NCBI RefSeq assembly: GCF_026745355.1
Contig: NC_079202.1
Coordinates: forward strand, 48,604,787-48,668,786
Origin: Beta vulgaris subsp. vulgaris
Lineage: Eukaryota > Streptophyta > Magnoliopsida > Caryophyllales > Amaranthaceae
DNA: 64,000 nt
Direction of reading: 5' to 3'
Part shown: positions 33,005 through 46,631 of the stretch, one piece after another
How positions within the stretch are numbered: position 1 is the stretch's first letter
How the letters are laid out: each line of letters starts with the position of its first letter
Program-made: the position numbers and the translations under genes
The notes under the pieces: generated by a model
Databases searched by the model: none
What the model was told of the DNA's origin: nothing
What the model saw: the letters and a program-made list of their open reading frames with translations, nothing else

Positions 33005-33797
33005 AACATCAATCCAATTGATGTAATAATAGAAAGCCATAGAGCGAGAAAGCTTAATCCAAGTGCAAATGTGCTACCTAGTCAATGAGTTAATTAATCA
33101 TATAAACAAGGATAATTTGCCAAAAGGGACCTTAGAATTTTTTGTTTTTGCGAGAAGGGACCTTTAAAAAAAAAGTTGGCATTTAAAGGCCAAACAACAA
33201 AAAATATTGTGACGAAGGACCTCACCACCGGTTTCCGACGTTGACCAATCTTTTCAAACATTGACTTGCCTCAATTTCTAAATGGCACTCCTATTCTAAT
33301 TTTTCCCTCTTGTTTTGCCCTACTTTGACAAATTTTTCCCTCCTAATTTCCCTTACTTATATTTGCTTCTTTGTACTCCAAATACCATTTCTGCCTCATC
33401 TCCCATTTCTTATCTCAATTTTGGCTCTTTCAATCAAAGGTTAATTAGGATTTTGCAAGCTTTTGTTCAAATCCTTTTCATTTTTGGATTATTTTGTAGT
33501 TGGGAATCCTCCTTCTTGCTCTCCTACGCTGCTTTGCTCTGCTTTTCCCCATTTTCGAAAAGTTTTGTGTTAGTGCAATGAAGAGATTAAAGATGAAAAC
33601 TTTAATAAGGGATAGTACAGTGAACTTACCTTTTTGCAATTAATCAGTTGGATGTCTTTCAATATTCAGCAGCACACCATCATTAATGGTGGTTTTCAAA
33701 TTTTGGGAGAGAAAGAGAGAGGGAGAAATAAAGGAGTTCAAGTGACAGGGAGTTGGGTCTGTTTTTGGTATTTAGATGGAGTGCAGTTATAAAGTTA
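33005..33797. other. Intergenic sequence left of CACTA element A
   Basis: 33110-33250 carries AAAAGGGACC repeats (for example GCCAAAAGGGACCTTAG and GAGAAGGGACCTTT). The rest is T-rich. The frame at 33315-33581 has no recognisable domain. Confidence 0.4.
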
Positions 33798-34279
33798 CAC
33801 TACTACAAAAGGAGTGTTATCGCGACGCTTTTTAACCCATTTGGCGACGCCAAAAAGCGTCGCTAAATTTGCTTGCGACGCTTTCTAAAAGCGTTGCGTC
33901 AATTGAGTAGGTATTTTACGACACGTAAAAGCGTCGCCATTCTCGACGCCTAACATAGTCCCCAATTGTCTCGTCGCGTAAAAGCGTCACCGTTCCCGTT
34001 GACTCGCAGCACCTTGCTGCCTCTAAATCTGGACGCTTTTTGGCGTCGTTAAAAGAGAAGTTGGATTTAAATTTTAATATTTAATTATTTGGCAAAATTT
34101 CATGATGACTATAAAATGTATTTTCGTTTTTGTAGTCCCTTTTGCTATTTTTCCGAATTATATATATATATATATAATATAAATATATATATATATAGAT
34201 ATATATATATTATCACACACATATATATGTACGTATATTTACTCTAGAATAAATTATAACAAACATTATAAACTTGAAG

Positions 34280-34311
<32 letters not shown>

Positions 34312-35576
34312 AAAAAAAAAAATACTTTGATCAATATATTATAAATGTAAATATACTAAGATAACTAAAATCCCTACAAACATAATTGCAAATTGTATGT
34401 CGTAGTTAAGTCTAGCTAATTAATAAAAATATCCAAAGTGAAGTAACCTTGAAAATAAGCTAACTAATAAGATCTAGCGCGCTAGTAAAATAGATGACGA
34501 TACGATAGTAGCTACTTTGAAGCCATCCGTTCTTGATCTTTTGCACCTTCATTATTTTCGAGTACCTTCAAAAGGAGAAAAAAAAGACAATATAATCAGT
34601 ACGATAGTAATGATTGATGTCAAATTAAAGAAGAAAATAATGTATCTGGCTGATAAAAAAGATGAAGGTTGTGAAAAGTGACCAGGTAGAGAGATGATTA
34701 TGGCAAAGTGTGCAGAGCGCCATGAGATGACCTTAAAAGCATCACATGGAAAGTCCAGCACCATCATTCGTGTTTCTTACCACTCCACTCTCGTTTCATT
34801 TAATGTTCAGGCATCACTATATATGAATTTCTACTCATTCCATGTCTTAAACTTTCTAATTACTAAATAAAGAAGAATCACATAAGAGTGCATAGCTCTA
34901 GAGAAGAATAAAGAAGAAACAAAGACAACAAAAGAACTCAAGTCTCATGAGATAAGCTGTCTCCATCTACAGGCGCTAGCAAAATCAATTTCCATATCAA
35001 AATTCTCCAACTTCATAAACATTACCCTCCTAGAATAACATCAAACTACTGTTTCATCCCTTAGGAAAAACAGTAACATGTTTAGATCAAGTGACATCCA
35101 GCATATCAGTAAGGCCATTCACATGTCCTAAACTTCATTAAGCTGTCAGCATCCTGGCCATCATTATAAACATTAGACACCCTAAAAAAAACCAAGCTGT
35201 TGACTCCCAGTTTGTGTATTATCCCAATTGGTGGCAGGAGAAATGAGAGACTGCAAACGGAATTAACTCAAATCCATTTCAAAAACAGAAAAATAAAAAA
35301 CTCACTTAGATAGCCACATATTTGTTTCAATATACTGTCATGTAATACTACAAACTAAAGATAAAATTAAAACAGATAGATGGGTGCGTGTTCACAGATT
35401 TGCAGCCAATAATTCTCAATCCTCTTCAGTATAAACAAGAGTAAAGTAAATGCTGCGTGCAACCGCCTCGAAAGGTTCAGATCAGAAGAATGATCATGTA
35501 AAACTCAAGCAACTTATCAATGTTGATGTCAAAGAAGAAAATAATGTATCTGATAAAAAAGATAAAGGTTATAGTA

Positions 35577-38500
35577 CTAGGGCTGTACTCTGGGCAGAAA
35601 CTTTCTTGCTTGGTACATTAGCTCATTCATAAGGAAGGGGAATTTAGATAAAGTTTGAAAGTAGGAAGGTACCTTTTGGTTTGTCACTTCCAAGACTGCT
35701 TGTGCACAATCTAAAAGGTGCATTGAAGCCTCTCCTTTACGAACTTTACCTACTAGTTGAGAAAATTGTCCAACAAGAGTTTTGAGCAGAGAGTTGTTCT
35801 CTTGAACTTTGGCTTTCAACAAGCTATTTTCCTTCTTGAGAACAGACACTTCTTCTTTGTTCTCTTGGACTTGGGTGTTCAACAATCTATTTTCCTTCTT
35901 CAGAGTGGACAATTCTTCTTTATCATTCTCCATGAACACGGCCGTCTTTCGAACTCTTCCACACCCTTGCTTCTTCAGGACACCATGCACCCCGTAAATG
36001 TCCCCCTTTCGAACTCCAAGTCCATAACCTACGGGACGTTTGGGAATCTCTCCATCATACATGGTGTGCTCAAAAGCTTCATCTTCAAGTTCTAAGTCAG
36101 ACTTGGAAGGGTTTGCTTGCTTCAATGATTCAAACTTGGCATATGCATCATCCTACACAAATATTAAGATATAAAATATAAGAAGTATTAGTTTACAATA
36201 AACGGAAGCACGCTTATTATTTTATTTTAATCTGTACTTATACCATAAATTCTTCTGTGAGTGTGTCTGGTAGAAAGCTTCCATCCTTTCCAATATGAGC
36301 TTTTTTCCAAAGAGTTAATAAACTCATTTTTTCTCCATGCTCATCCTCCTAATAATTTTTTAAATGTAAAAACAATCATAGAAAATTTCTACAAGATTAG
36401 TTACATATATATATTCCAAAAAGATTTTTCCTAGATATATATATATATTTATGTTAATATTCATGAATCATACATAATCAGCTTGCTTGTTTGCGAAGCT
36501 CTTGGAGCCACATCTGTGAAGTTGATTTAGGGAAGCTCGTGCATCTTTCCCAGCTTCTGACAATTTCTGCACTCATATTAAAGAAAAAAAATATTTATCA
36601 AAAATACAGAACAAAGATTTATCAAATGTCAATCATTAGCTTCACTAGTTCAGTGTATGTAATATGCATGCATGTGTACATTCAATCATTCATACAGTTA
36701 GTCATAATCTATAGAAGAATAGAAGATTGTGTGTTCTGCTGAGTATGAAACAAGCTATACCGTTTTGGCTATTTATAGACTTGATTGGAATGATATGGTA
36801 CATACAGCATACAAAAATGATCAAACCAATTACCATAAGATAAAATTAATTATGTCATCACTTGTCAGCTTTTTTGAATGATGCTATTTGTAAACTAATG
36901 ACTCCATAGAAATTAATATTATTAAGTAACTTACTTTCCCTAGCTCTGAATGCCAGTGCTTAACCAACTTTATCCATTGATTACTAGTAATTCCGTATGG
37001 TGGCTGCAAATTACACATCTCATCGAGAGTCTTGTCATCTGGTTTGTAGTAATGTGACTTGAGCTCGTGTTTAAAATGCCTCCAACTTCTGTTAGCACGC
37101 TTGAGGATTTGTTTCTCGTATTCAGGACCATCAGGAATTACAAAGCGTTCCTTTAAGAAAATAGTATCGTGGGTGAGCCTAGGCGTTTACAAGCATATCC
37201 AAAGAAAGAGAATTAAAAAATACTGTTATTCTGAAGGCAGCAACAGAACTATTATGAAGGCATTGTCAGGATACCCGAACTTAATATATCATACAAGTCG
37301 CACAAAGTATGTTATTTCAAGATTTGCAAGAGCTTATGATTGATAAGTCAGAACAATTAAATATTAAAACAGTATAGTAGCAAGTATAAGAAGAACAGAT
37401 GGCATTAATCATATAATTCTATTTTGTTTTATATGCTACTACTTGATTTGTCATGTTTTAATTTGCTTTTAGGTCTTTATTCTGTTGCAACAATAAGACA
37501 TACTGTACTCAATTGGATGTAAACTAGGTGCTGAGTTTGTGCTTATAAACTGAGCAACTAAACACCAGAATATCCTAGCTTGGATCTGTTTTTTCATAGG
37601 TTTTAGGACGTCTAGATTCAGGAGAACACACACCGTCGCAAATTGGAGTTTCAGGTTGGAGATTATGTGTACTTAAAGCTTCAACCTTACCGACAGGGTC
37701 TCTGGCTAGAAGAATCAATGAGAAGCTTGCTGTGTGGGAAGGGGGTAATGCTACATCACGTGCCAGGCCACCTATCAGGTTCACCTACACCAGGAGGTCT
37801 AGGAGGAAGAATACTGAAATGTAGAGTGAGCTGGCAGGTGGTTAGTTACTGTCACTCTAGTGGGTGCGGAAATTCAGGGAGTTGGTTAGAGAAATATCTT
37901 TGTGAAAATCAAGAGAGACTATTACATAATGCAATCTGGTTCTAGAATTTAAATCATTTAAGTTTATGCAACCATGCTGAATGTATGTGTTGGATGTGGT
38001 ATGAGGATCATGCTGCTTTAACATGTTCTGTTATTATCTGCATATCGGAGGGGTGAAAGAGAACTTTAAGATAGAGAACAATTCTTGTAGCTAGTTGCTG
38101 CGTTAGATAGGTACCTAGAATCATATAGTACCTTACGAACTCGTACATCTGTATAGTATTGTTAAGCTAGCTTATGCTTTGAAATGGATCTATTTCTCAG
38201 TTTTATGAGATTATTCTATGATTTATCAATCCCAAAAACAGAAAAAGGTTCTGCATGATGATTGATTACAGTTGCTTGTACCCTTTAAAGTCCCAAAGTT
38301 TTGTCAGCATTAGTAGTAATTCTTGGTTCAGAGGAGGTAGTTTGTAAGAATAATGTTGTCCTGGAGCTAACTCATTTGCTTTCAAAATTTGGTACTCTAA
38401 GTGTTCATCCTGGTCATTGGTTCTTACATGGACATGGAAATTAGTGCAGCTGAAGTTTAAGATAGACTGAAATTGATGCGAATGACCTCATAGTGAAGAT

Positions 38501-40593
38501 GTGAATGTCAAGTTGCTCGTCCATCTAATGCGAAATGTCAGCATTTCATTCTTCCAAGAGGTTTTGTGAGCAGCACAGATAAGAGGAACATTTTGCAGTT
38601 AGTTACTTCCCCTCTGTTTAATTTTACTTGCAACATGGGGAAGGCACAGGAGCCAAGGAGAAAAGAGAGATGGAGAGAAATAAAAGAGGGCCCATGTGAG
38701 TTTTACACAGAGAGTAGTCGAGGATATAACATGCTGGTCGTATTTCATCCCTCCAACAATTTCTCACTGTTATTCTTTCATTCAAAAATTAACAGTTGGT
38801 GCAAATATAACTTGTCTCTTATATGTATTTGTTTCATTCAAAAATTAACAGTTGGTGCAAATATAACATGAGTTGGTGCAGGTCCCATTGTTATACGCAG
38901 ATGCTGTGATTGGTACCAACGGTGCTACTATAAGCTAAACCAACGAATTAGTAAAAACACCAACGAATTCCATCATACTCAAACACACAATGACACAAAC
39001 ATGATAAAATCCAGCCAAATCCCAACCTAACACACATAAATGCGCGAAAATGAGTAAGAAGAAGAATCAAATATATACTTACTTTGACCTCCTCTACCAA
39101 CATAGCTTTCAGCTTCTTATCGACGTTATGCCAATTCACTTCTCCAACTGGACAGTAGGTCTCTACCTTTGCAATGCTACCAATGAATCTGACCAAGATA
39201 TCTCCACCTTTCCTAAGAGGTTGGTAAAACTCGTTGAATTCAACACAGTATTTAACGCCGTTGTTACTCCACACACTGATTGTCGGAATAGGACCACTCA
39301 CCAATGTGATGTTACCTTCAGCATCTGCATAGAGATAAATAATGGGATGACGTTGCATAAAAACATATTAGAATAGCATAAATAGATATAATAGATACCA
39401 ATATAAGTCAAAATCCTAGTAGACCATCAAGGAAAGACATTACCCTTTGTCATAACCTCTTCCTTCGTATCAAATTGAACATTTGAAGGCCAATCTGGAT
39501 ATGATGTTGACCGTACAGATTTTGATGTTCTCGACTTCATTAATGATTCTTCACCCTCTTTTTGCTTTGTTGGCTTACGGGATTCTGATGGGTTAAGAGG
39601 TGAGATAGTAGGGGAGTTATGACTAGAAGGCGACCTACTAGGTGGGATAGGATCAAAGGAATTAGAAGGGATTTTGAGCGGGGTACTAGTAGATGGGTTG
39701 AGAGATGCTCGAATATGACCAGAAGAAGGATGTGGGATTTTGAGCGATTTTGATGTATTGGTAGAAGGGTTGAGTGGTGGGATATGACCAGAAGAAGGAT
39801 GAGGGATTTTGAGCGGTTTTGATTTATTAGTAGAAGGGTTGAGTGGTGGGATATGACCAGAAGAAGGATGAGGGATTTTGAGCGGTTTTGATGTGATAGT
39901 AGAAGGCTTGAGTGGTGGGGTATGAGTAGAAGAAGGAGGAGGGATTTTGAGCGGTTTGGATGTATTAGTAGAAGGGTTGAGTGGTGGGATATGACTAGAA
40001 GAAGGATGAGGGATTTTGAGCGGTTTGGATGTGATAGTAGAAGGCTTGAGTGGTGGGGTATGAGTAGAAGAAGGAGGAGGGATTTTGAGCGGTTTGGATG
40101 TGATAGTAGAAGGCTTGAGTGGTGGGGTATGAGTAGAAGAAGGAGGAGGGATTTTGAGCGGTTTGGATGTGATAGTAGAAGGCTTGAGTGGTGGGGTATG
40201 AGTAGAAGAAGGAGGAGGGATTTTGAGCGGTTTGGATGTGATAGTAGAAGGCTTGAGTGGTGGGGTATGAGTAGAAGAAGCAGGAGGGATTTTGAGCGGT
40301 TTTGATGTGATACAAGGAGGGTTTTTCCATATAGCTAATGGTTTGCTAGTTGTTGCACTTGGTGTGATTGAAGGATTTGTTGTGGTGGCACTTGGTGGGC
40401 AAAATGGTCCAAATTCAACGTTAGAAGGAACCTCATATGGCTGCGATTGAAGGATTTGTTTTTTGTTTGATTGTGATGCATTTTCGGTCGAAGGAGAGTT
40501 GTGTGCAGCAGCAGCACCTGGTGACTGTGAAGACAATGAACTGGGCTGGTCATCTGCATGTACGTCCCTCGTTCTCTTCCCTCGATAAGTCAT
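35577..40593 (-). CDS. TNP1/Transposase_24-like protein of CACTA element A, six exons, open throughout
   Basis: Exons inferred by GT-AG sites and homology: 40593-39444, 39324-39083, 37150-36935, 36566-36474, 36348-36244, 36152-35577. The lengths 1150, 242, 216, 93, 105 and 576 keep frame at every join and give 793 residues. N-terminal third: Ser/Pro-rich with nine 23-residue repeats around KPLKIPPPSSTHTPPLKPS. Middle: GVKYCVEFNEFYQPLRKGG and, in the third exon, RFVIPDGPEYEKQILKRANR through HWHSELGK, typical of the plant Ptta/En/Spm family. Then a GSKSFA motif, then a leucine-rich coiled coil of KKENRLL/KKENSLL repeats. In En/Spm the second protein binds subterminal repeats; that role here is inferred. 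The last exon may instead be spliced at a GT near 35671. Confidence 0.78.
37634..37830 (+). pseudogene. Ty3/gypsy integrase C-terminal fragment
   Basis: Plus-strand RKLEFQVGDYVYLKLQPYRQ matches the end of chromovirus-type gypsy integrase. The reading continues after a frameshift near 37700 as SLARRINEKLA. It lies within the large intron 39082-37151 of the TNP1-like gene, opposite in orientation. No other gypsy parts are visible nearby. Confidence 0.75.
37831..39082. other. Remainder of the large intron in the TNP1-like gene
   Basis: No coding signal. A direct duplication of about 59 bp (TTTCATTCAAAAATTAACAG with GTTGGTGCAAATATAAC after it) lies at about 38776-38870. The exon 39324-39083 follows on the right. 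Confidence 0.5.
39690..40320 (-). repeat. Coding tandem repeat, 69-bp unit, about nine copies
   Basis: Within the first exon of the TNP1-like gene. The unit encodes 23 residues (TSKPLKIPPPSSTHTPPLKPST and variants with HPSSGHIPPLNPST). Units at 40045-40250 are nearly identical; those towards 39700 are more divergent. The frames on other strands here (39922-40305, 40330-39995) are shadows. Confidence 0.93.
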
Positions 40594-43105
40594 AATATAT
40601 CACTGCTAGAAAAAAACGATAATGATCAAGCCCTTCTGAAAACTACTATAATATTTAAAATGAAGCAAAATTACAATTTACATCTACATTATTGATTAAA
40701 TAATATTAGTCATTTTGACTGTGATGAAACACACAGGCGTTAGCGAATAAAAAGAAAAGAAAAGAAAAGAGTTTGAGAATTCTTTCTGTTATGAACCCTC
40801 AAAACGGTCTAATAGATGTCCATTGAATATTCTAATATATTATGAACATTCTGAATATAGAATTATATCATCTGTATGGGACAGATTCTACTGTCCAAAT
40901 ACTGTAATTTGTAATTTAGTTAGGTCAGGAGTAGCTTTGCTGATTAATATAAGTCTTCATCTTATTTCTGTATACTCTCCTGCATGTAATAAGATGCAAT
41001 ACCAGGTCACGGTTGATCTGAATGCGAAATATCTGGGTCATGCGCATGAATTTGACAACCTAAAACAATTCACCCAAAGAGTAAATAACACCTGACTTAA
41101 AGTTTACTGGATCTGAAATCCTATCTGACCCATCTGTTCGACTTATCGACAAGCATATCATAGTCAGGAAATGTGATTATAGCTTCAGATTATGACGATA
41201 GGAAAAGATAAGGCTAGCATCGGCCTGTATGATGCATTGAATTTGAAGCTTGAAATTATTAGCTATTAGCTACAGGGAATCCAAAGATTTTAGCACAGCA
41301 GATCCAGTTTTTGTTTCTCCAGCACCATGTCAGAAAACTAATTCGACTACAAGTTTGTTAGTAATAATTGCACTTTCAGCTTTAGGTGAACCTTTAATAG
41401 TTTCACAAAGGCTTTACGTGAACTTAATGAAACTTGAAATGTGATTTTCAAATGTGAAAAGAATAGTGTCGATGCTATATTTAGAGACTTAAATAACGTT
41501 GTAGACATCTACACAGACACATTGGTACATTACTACATCTAATAAGGTGTGTAAAGTGTTTCGGATCCCCCAAAGTAGACTGGAAATTCTAAATAGTTTA
41601 AACAGTAGAGCAAATTATTTTCTCTATCATATGAATTATGCACTTTTTCGGTTATGTACAGGGCATACGTAATTTCTTTTCTTAGAGTATCGAATAAGAT
41701 TAAAAAGTATTAGGAAGTACTCTAGGATCATTATAGCATGTAAGCCTAAATGTGAGGAAATATGTATTTTATCAATTAAAAGAATAAAAATTCTAAGCAA
41801 CAGAATAGTACCTTCCAATTAGACCTGACAAAGGGCCACTTGTTATCCTGTAAATGCATATGCAACCATAGTGCCTCAGAATAAACATATACATAGCTTT
41901 AAAACCATCATTTTGGAGACTGTATATAACATTATCACATCATCTTTTCTTACCCACTCGAAATTCCACCACCAGCCGAGAAACCTCCACTCACACGCTC
42001 AACCACATTCATTACCAAATCAACCTTACCAGTGTCTGAAATGTTGGAAGAAAAAGAAACTGATTAGATTAGGGGAAATTTGATTCATCCAGAGAACAAG
42101 ACATATGTAAATATCCAATCCAACACCACAAAGTATCTTTATAATGCATAATCAACACAATGGTCTCTAAAGTCTGAAGTAATGAACTACCACCAACTGG
42201 GAAACGAAAATAAAGCGATAATAGAAGCCAAACAATTCGGTCAACAGTATGGGAATATATCATATAATAATGGTAACTTAAAGATCAATTAAAGCCTATG
42301 CTCAAGGGGAAGAGGGTCTCTCCTTAATCCAGCTAATAAACTGAAGGCCAACAGATCAATTGGCCTACATTAAGAAACTCAGACCTGAGGCCATGTATAA
42401 GAGATAGAGAGTTGTACAGTACAACAATCTCAAACTGCTATTTAAAGCATTATTACTTGTTTATACTGATGTACATATGCTTTACTAGGAAAAAGAAGAG
42501 GTTCTTTAAAAGATCAAAGGTGCCAACGTCAAAAACTCAAACAAACTCATTATATAAAGTATCATATGAAAACTTCTATTTCCATCGACCAACTTATCCG
42601 AAGAACAGTTTAAAGAGTTCTCATCATAGTAGCTATGCTATAAGCCTATAATATGGTTTACTTTTCCCATAATGATAGCAAGAACTTAAGTTTTTTTAAT
42701 CCAATCTTAGTTCCTTTAATTAACATGCTAACTTAAGACACGGAAAAACAACAATAATCTCCAATCTGAACAACAGAGCATGAAGCAATTAACCAAAAAA
42801 TTAACAACAAAGCCTAATTAAGTGGCTTATACTATAAATCGATACAATACGACATCAATAATCAATATCCTCAGCAAAGCTTTCACCCAATCAAAATAAT
42901 CCACAACATATCACATTCATTTACATAATTTTTAAGTAGATATAGAGTGAAATCAAGAGGGAAATGCAAATAGAGGAATAATAAGAAAGATAAATGTGGA
43001 ATAGACAAAGTAGTACCATTAAATAAAAGTTAATAACTCGAATCCAAAATCAAAACATAAATCCACAAATGAACAATGATAAAATTCTAAAAACCCAAAA
43101 CCCTT
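40594..43105. other. Spacer between the two genes of CACTA element A
   Basis: AT-rich, non-coding on both strands as far as I can see. It holds the 3' flank of the TNP2-like gene and the upstream region of the TNP1-like gene. No nested element terminus was recognised. Confidence 0.5.
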
Positions 43106-46100
43106 CTATTCTAGAATCTCGTCATCCTCGGGTATATCAAACAAGTCCCTGGGCTTAGTCTTAATTACGTGCAACCATCCTTTTTGTATCTCATCCTCGA
43201 CATAAAAAACTTGTTTTGCTTGAGAAGAGAAAACAAATGGATCATCATGCAAATTTCGACCAGTGTGCATCAACTTCGAGAAGTTGACAGTAACTCTGCC
43301 ACTTGGGTATGTTTTAAAACCCCTACGAATGTCAACCCAGTCACAACGAAACATTACAACCCTAAATGAACCATAGTAATCAAGCTCGAAAATTTCTTTC
43401 AGTTTTCCATAATACTCTTGGCCATCGGCTTCAACCATCACTCCAGAATTTTGTGTCTTCCGAAATCGTTCACGATCCACGGTATCAAATTTATATCCAT
43501 TAATGATAACGCTTTTCATCCTTTTACCGCGATTGCTTAAACCACCGGCCAACGCTTTTCTCAGCTTTCCTTCTACTGTGTTATCATCTAGGTTATGGAT
43601 CTATAATTCCAGGTAAAATATTTAGTTAAACTTTGATTGATATATAAAATAATTAAGGCAACCCGAAATTTTAAAGCATATAACCTGGTTTTGCAACCAA
43701 TCGGAGAATTCGTTAAGTCTCCATTGATTTTCATTATATTCATTCGCCGCAATTTCGCCCACTCGATGCTCTTGCCGCTTTACTTGGAGGAAATCACTTA
43801 AGAATTTGAAAAAAAATATATTGTTAAAGTTATAATTAATACTTTCACTAGATAACCAATAATGGTACTTACTCAAACACTTGTTTCATCTCATCTGAAT
43901 GAAGTAAAACATAGCGATGTGCTTGCTTTAAACTTTTGTCATCAAGACGAACATTTTCTCTCTTTCCAATTACGCGACATCCTGAGTTGTATAGATAGTT
44001 ATTGATGTGTGGAACCCCGTCATCATTTCTTTTCGGTTTGTTGAACATGGTCTCAACACTTTCTAAATATCTCGAGCAAAATGTAATTGTCTCCCATAAA
44101 AGGAACCCTTCGGCTATAGACCCTTCAGGTTGTGCTTTATTGCTAACATGAGATTTCAAAAAGGCCAAGTACCTTAATATATATGAAGATCGTGAGTATG
44201 AAAGAGATAAGAGAAGATTTGACGATGGTTTTTATATAAAAAAATTAACAAATTAAAAGAAAATATGAAATTAGAAATAATGACCTTTCAATAGGATACA
44301 TCCACCTGTAATGAACAGGTCCACCGAGTTTAACCTCATCCACTAAATGAATTAGTAGATGAACCATAATTGTGAAAAATGTTGGGAGGAACTCTTTCTC
44401 ATCTTACAAAGGGTCAGGACAAGCTTTGACTGAATGGTATCTAACTCTCCTTTATCAATGGTGGTTGAACAAATCTTCTTAAAAAAGTACGACAACTCCT
44501 CAAGCAAATCAATAACTTTTGTGGCATTTGATGCTCTTAAAGCAACAGGAAGGATTTCTTGCATGAGGATATGATTGTCGTGGCTTTTCATATTAATAAG
44601 TTTACGCTTCTTCATGTTCACACATCTTTGCAAATCAGGAACTCAGAGCTTTTTCAAGACTCTTAAAAAACGTTCTTTTTCTTCTTTATCCATGTTGTAT
44701 GAAGCTGGAGGCATATACTCTTTAACACGATTAGGATGCGTTTGAAGCCAAAGATGAGATTTTATATTTATTTGTTTCAGAGCCTCCCTAGCTTTCTTAT
44801 CATCTCTACTCTTGTCGGTTTCTAAAAGAGTTCCTAAGAGATTATCACACACATTCTTCTCAATGTGCATAACATCTAAATTGTGTCTAAGAAGATTATG
44901 TTCCCAGTATTCCAAGTCAAATAATATACTTTTCTTTTTCCAAAGAACCTTATCATTATCATTATCAATTTCATCATCCTCAACTTCTTCTCTCCCTCTT
45001 TTTTTAGGAACCGTTTTTGATTTCCCATAAACATAATTAACTTCTTCTTGCTGCTTCAAAATTTCTGTCCCACTAGCATGAACCGGAGCAAGGCCATATT
45101 CCTCTTTCCCATCAAATAAATTAGCTTGAGAACGGTAAGGATGATCAATCGGTAACCATTTTCGAGAACCGGGGTAGACAATTTTACCACCAAAATAATA
45201 TGAACAAGTAGAATTGGCACAAGTAGGGCAAGCTTTATAACCTTTTGTACTCCAACCCGACAACATAGCATATGCAGGAAAGTCATTTATAGTGGAATGT
45301 AAGGATGCTCGTAGTTTAAAGTTTTTTCCACTATAAACATCAAAGGCATCTACACCTTCCCACAACAATTTTAACTCATGCATTAGTGGTTGCAAATAAA
45401 CATCAATATCGATACCGGGACCATATTTTCCAGGAATAATCAAGGACAAAATAAATGATGATGACTTCATACAAAGCCAAGGAGGCAAATTATAAGGAAT
45501 CAGAATCACTGGCCATGTACTGTAATTAGTGTTCATAAGACGATATGGATTAAAACCATCACTTGCTAGACCCAATCTAACACTACGAGGATCTTTAGCA
45601 AATTCCTCATATCTATCATCAAATTTTTTCCAAGCCTCTCCATCTGCCGGGTGGGTGATAATTTTATCGTCCTTGCGGTCAAAATGCCATCTCATGTCTC
45701 TTGCAGTATTAGATGACATGTAAAGCCTCTTTAGTCTAGGGATGAGAGGAAAATACCGCATTACTTTAGCTGGCACCCCCTTCATACATGTTTCTTTACC
45801 TTTCTCACTTGTATCACCTTGCTTGCCTTTCACATTTTGCCATCTTGGTGTGTGGCAAATATGACACTCACTTTTGTCTGCAAAATCCCCCCAATATAAC
45901 ATGCAATCATTTGGACATGCATGGATTTTCTCATAACCTAAACCCAAATCTTTAATTATCTTCATGCTTTCGTAATAGGACGATGGGAACTCCATAATAT
46001 AAGGAAATGCGTCTAATAGAAGTTCAAGCAATTTATTAAAAGACTCAGTAGACCAGTGGAACATACACTTAAGGTGAAATAAGTGCAATAGAAACGATAG

Positions 46101-46631
46101 CTTTGAAAAAGTAGTACACCCCTCATATAGACTCTCTTTAGAAGCTTCCTTGAGTCTATTGTACTTTGTCTCTTCTGCGTCGGTGTTAATTGATACATAT
46201 TCATTATCTACCTCGAATTGAAAATTTACCTCTTCATGCATCTCATTTATATCTTCGTCATCAGAATCTAACTCATTTAATAACGGGGGTTCGTTAGTGG
46301 ATTGTGGACTACCAACCCCAAAAGCTGCATTTAGTAACCCATCAATATCATCTCGACCTACTCCCTTTGCTTGATCACTATGGAGCCCTAAGTTGTTACC
46401 CACTTGATGACTACAATGAAAAATCCAATTTTTGTAGTTCTTATAAAAACCGTACAATAAAATATGGCCTCCTACTTTTTCCAACTTAAACCATTTGTTT
46501 AACTTGCAATTATTACATGGGCATCGAGTTTTTCCTTCAACAAGAGTCTCTTTAGCAAGCTCTAAGAATTTCATGCAACCATTATAATAAGCGGGATGGC
46601 CTTTTGGTAAATCTATCCAACTAGAATCCAT
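43106..46631 (-). pseudogene. TNP2-like transposase of CACTA element A, disrupted
   Basis: Start MDSSWIDLPKGHPAYYNG at 46631. The N-terminal transposase-associated domain with CPCNNCK is followed by the Transposase_21 domain: CPNDCMLYWGDF, MRWHFDRKDD, LGLASDGFNPYRLMNTNYSTWP, LRHNLDVMHIEKNVCDN. Then comes the DUF4218-like part (SHDNHILMQEILPVALRA; YLAFLKSHVSNKAQPEGSIAEGF in the exon 44172-43873) and a DUF4216-like end (GFKTYPSGRVTV) stopping at 43106. The first exon ends at about 44285. Two lesions: an in-frame TGA at 44645-44643 after RVLKK-L, and a 1-base loss near 44400. Everything else is well preserved, so inactivation looks recent relative to element B. Confidence 0.88.

Noticed and set aside
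35450..35632. Plus-strand 60-residue frame starting MLRATASKGSDQ
   Set aside because: Overlaps the end of the TNP1-like gene on the opposite strand and has no recognisable domain.
39922..40330. Open frames on other strands over the 69-bp repeat (MSRRRRRDFERFG and YHIKTAQNPS types)
   Set aside because: The 69-bp unit is a multiple of three, so several frames stay open by repetition alone. Only the frame continuous with the downstream exons matches a protein family.
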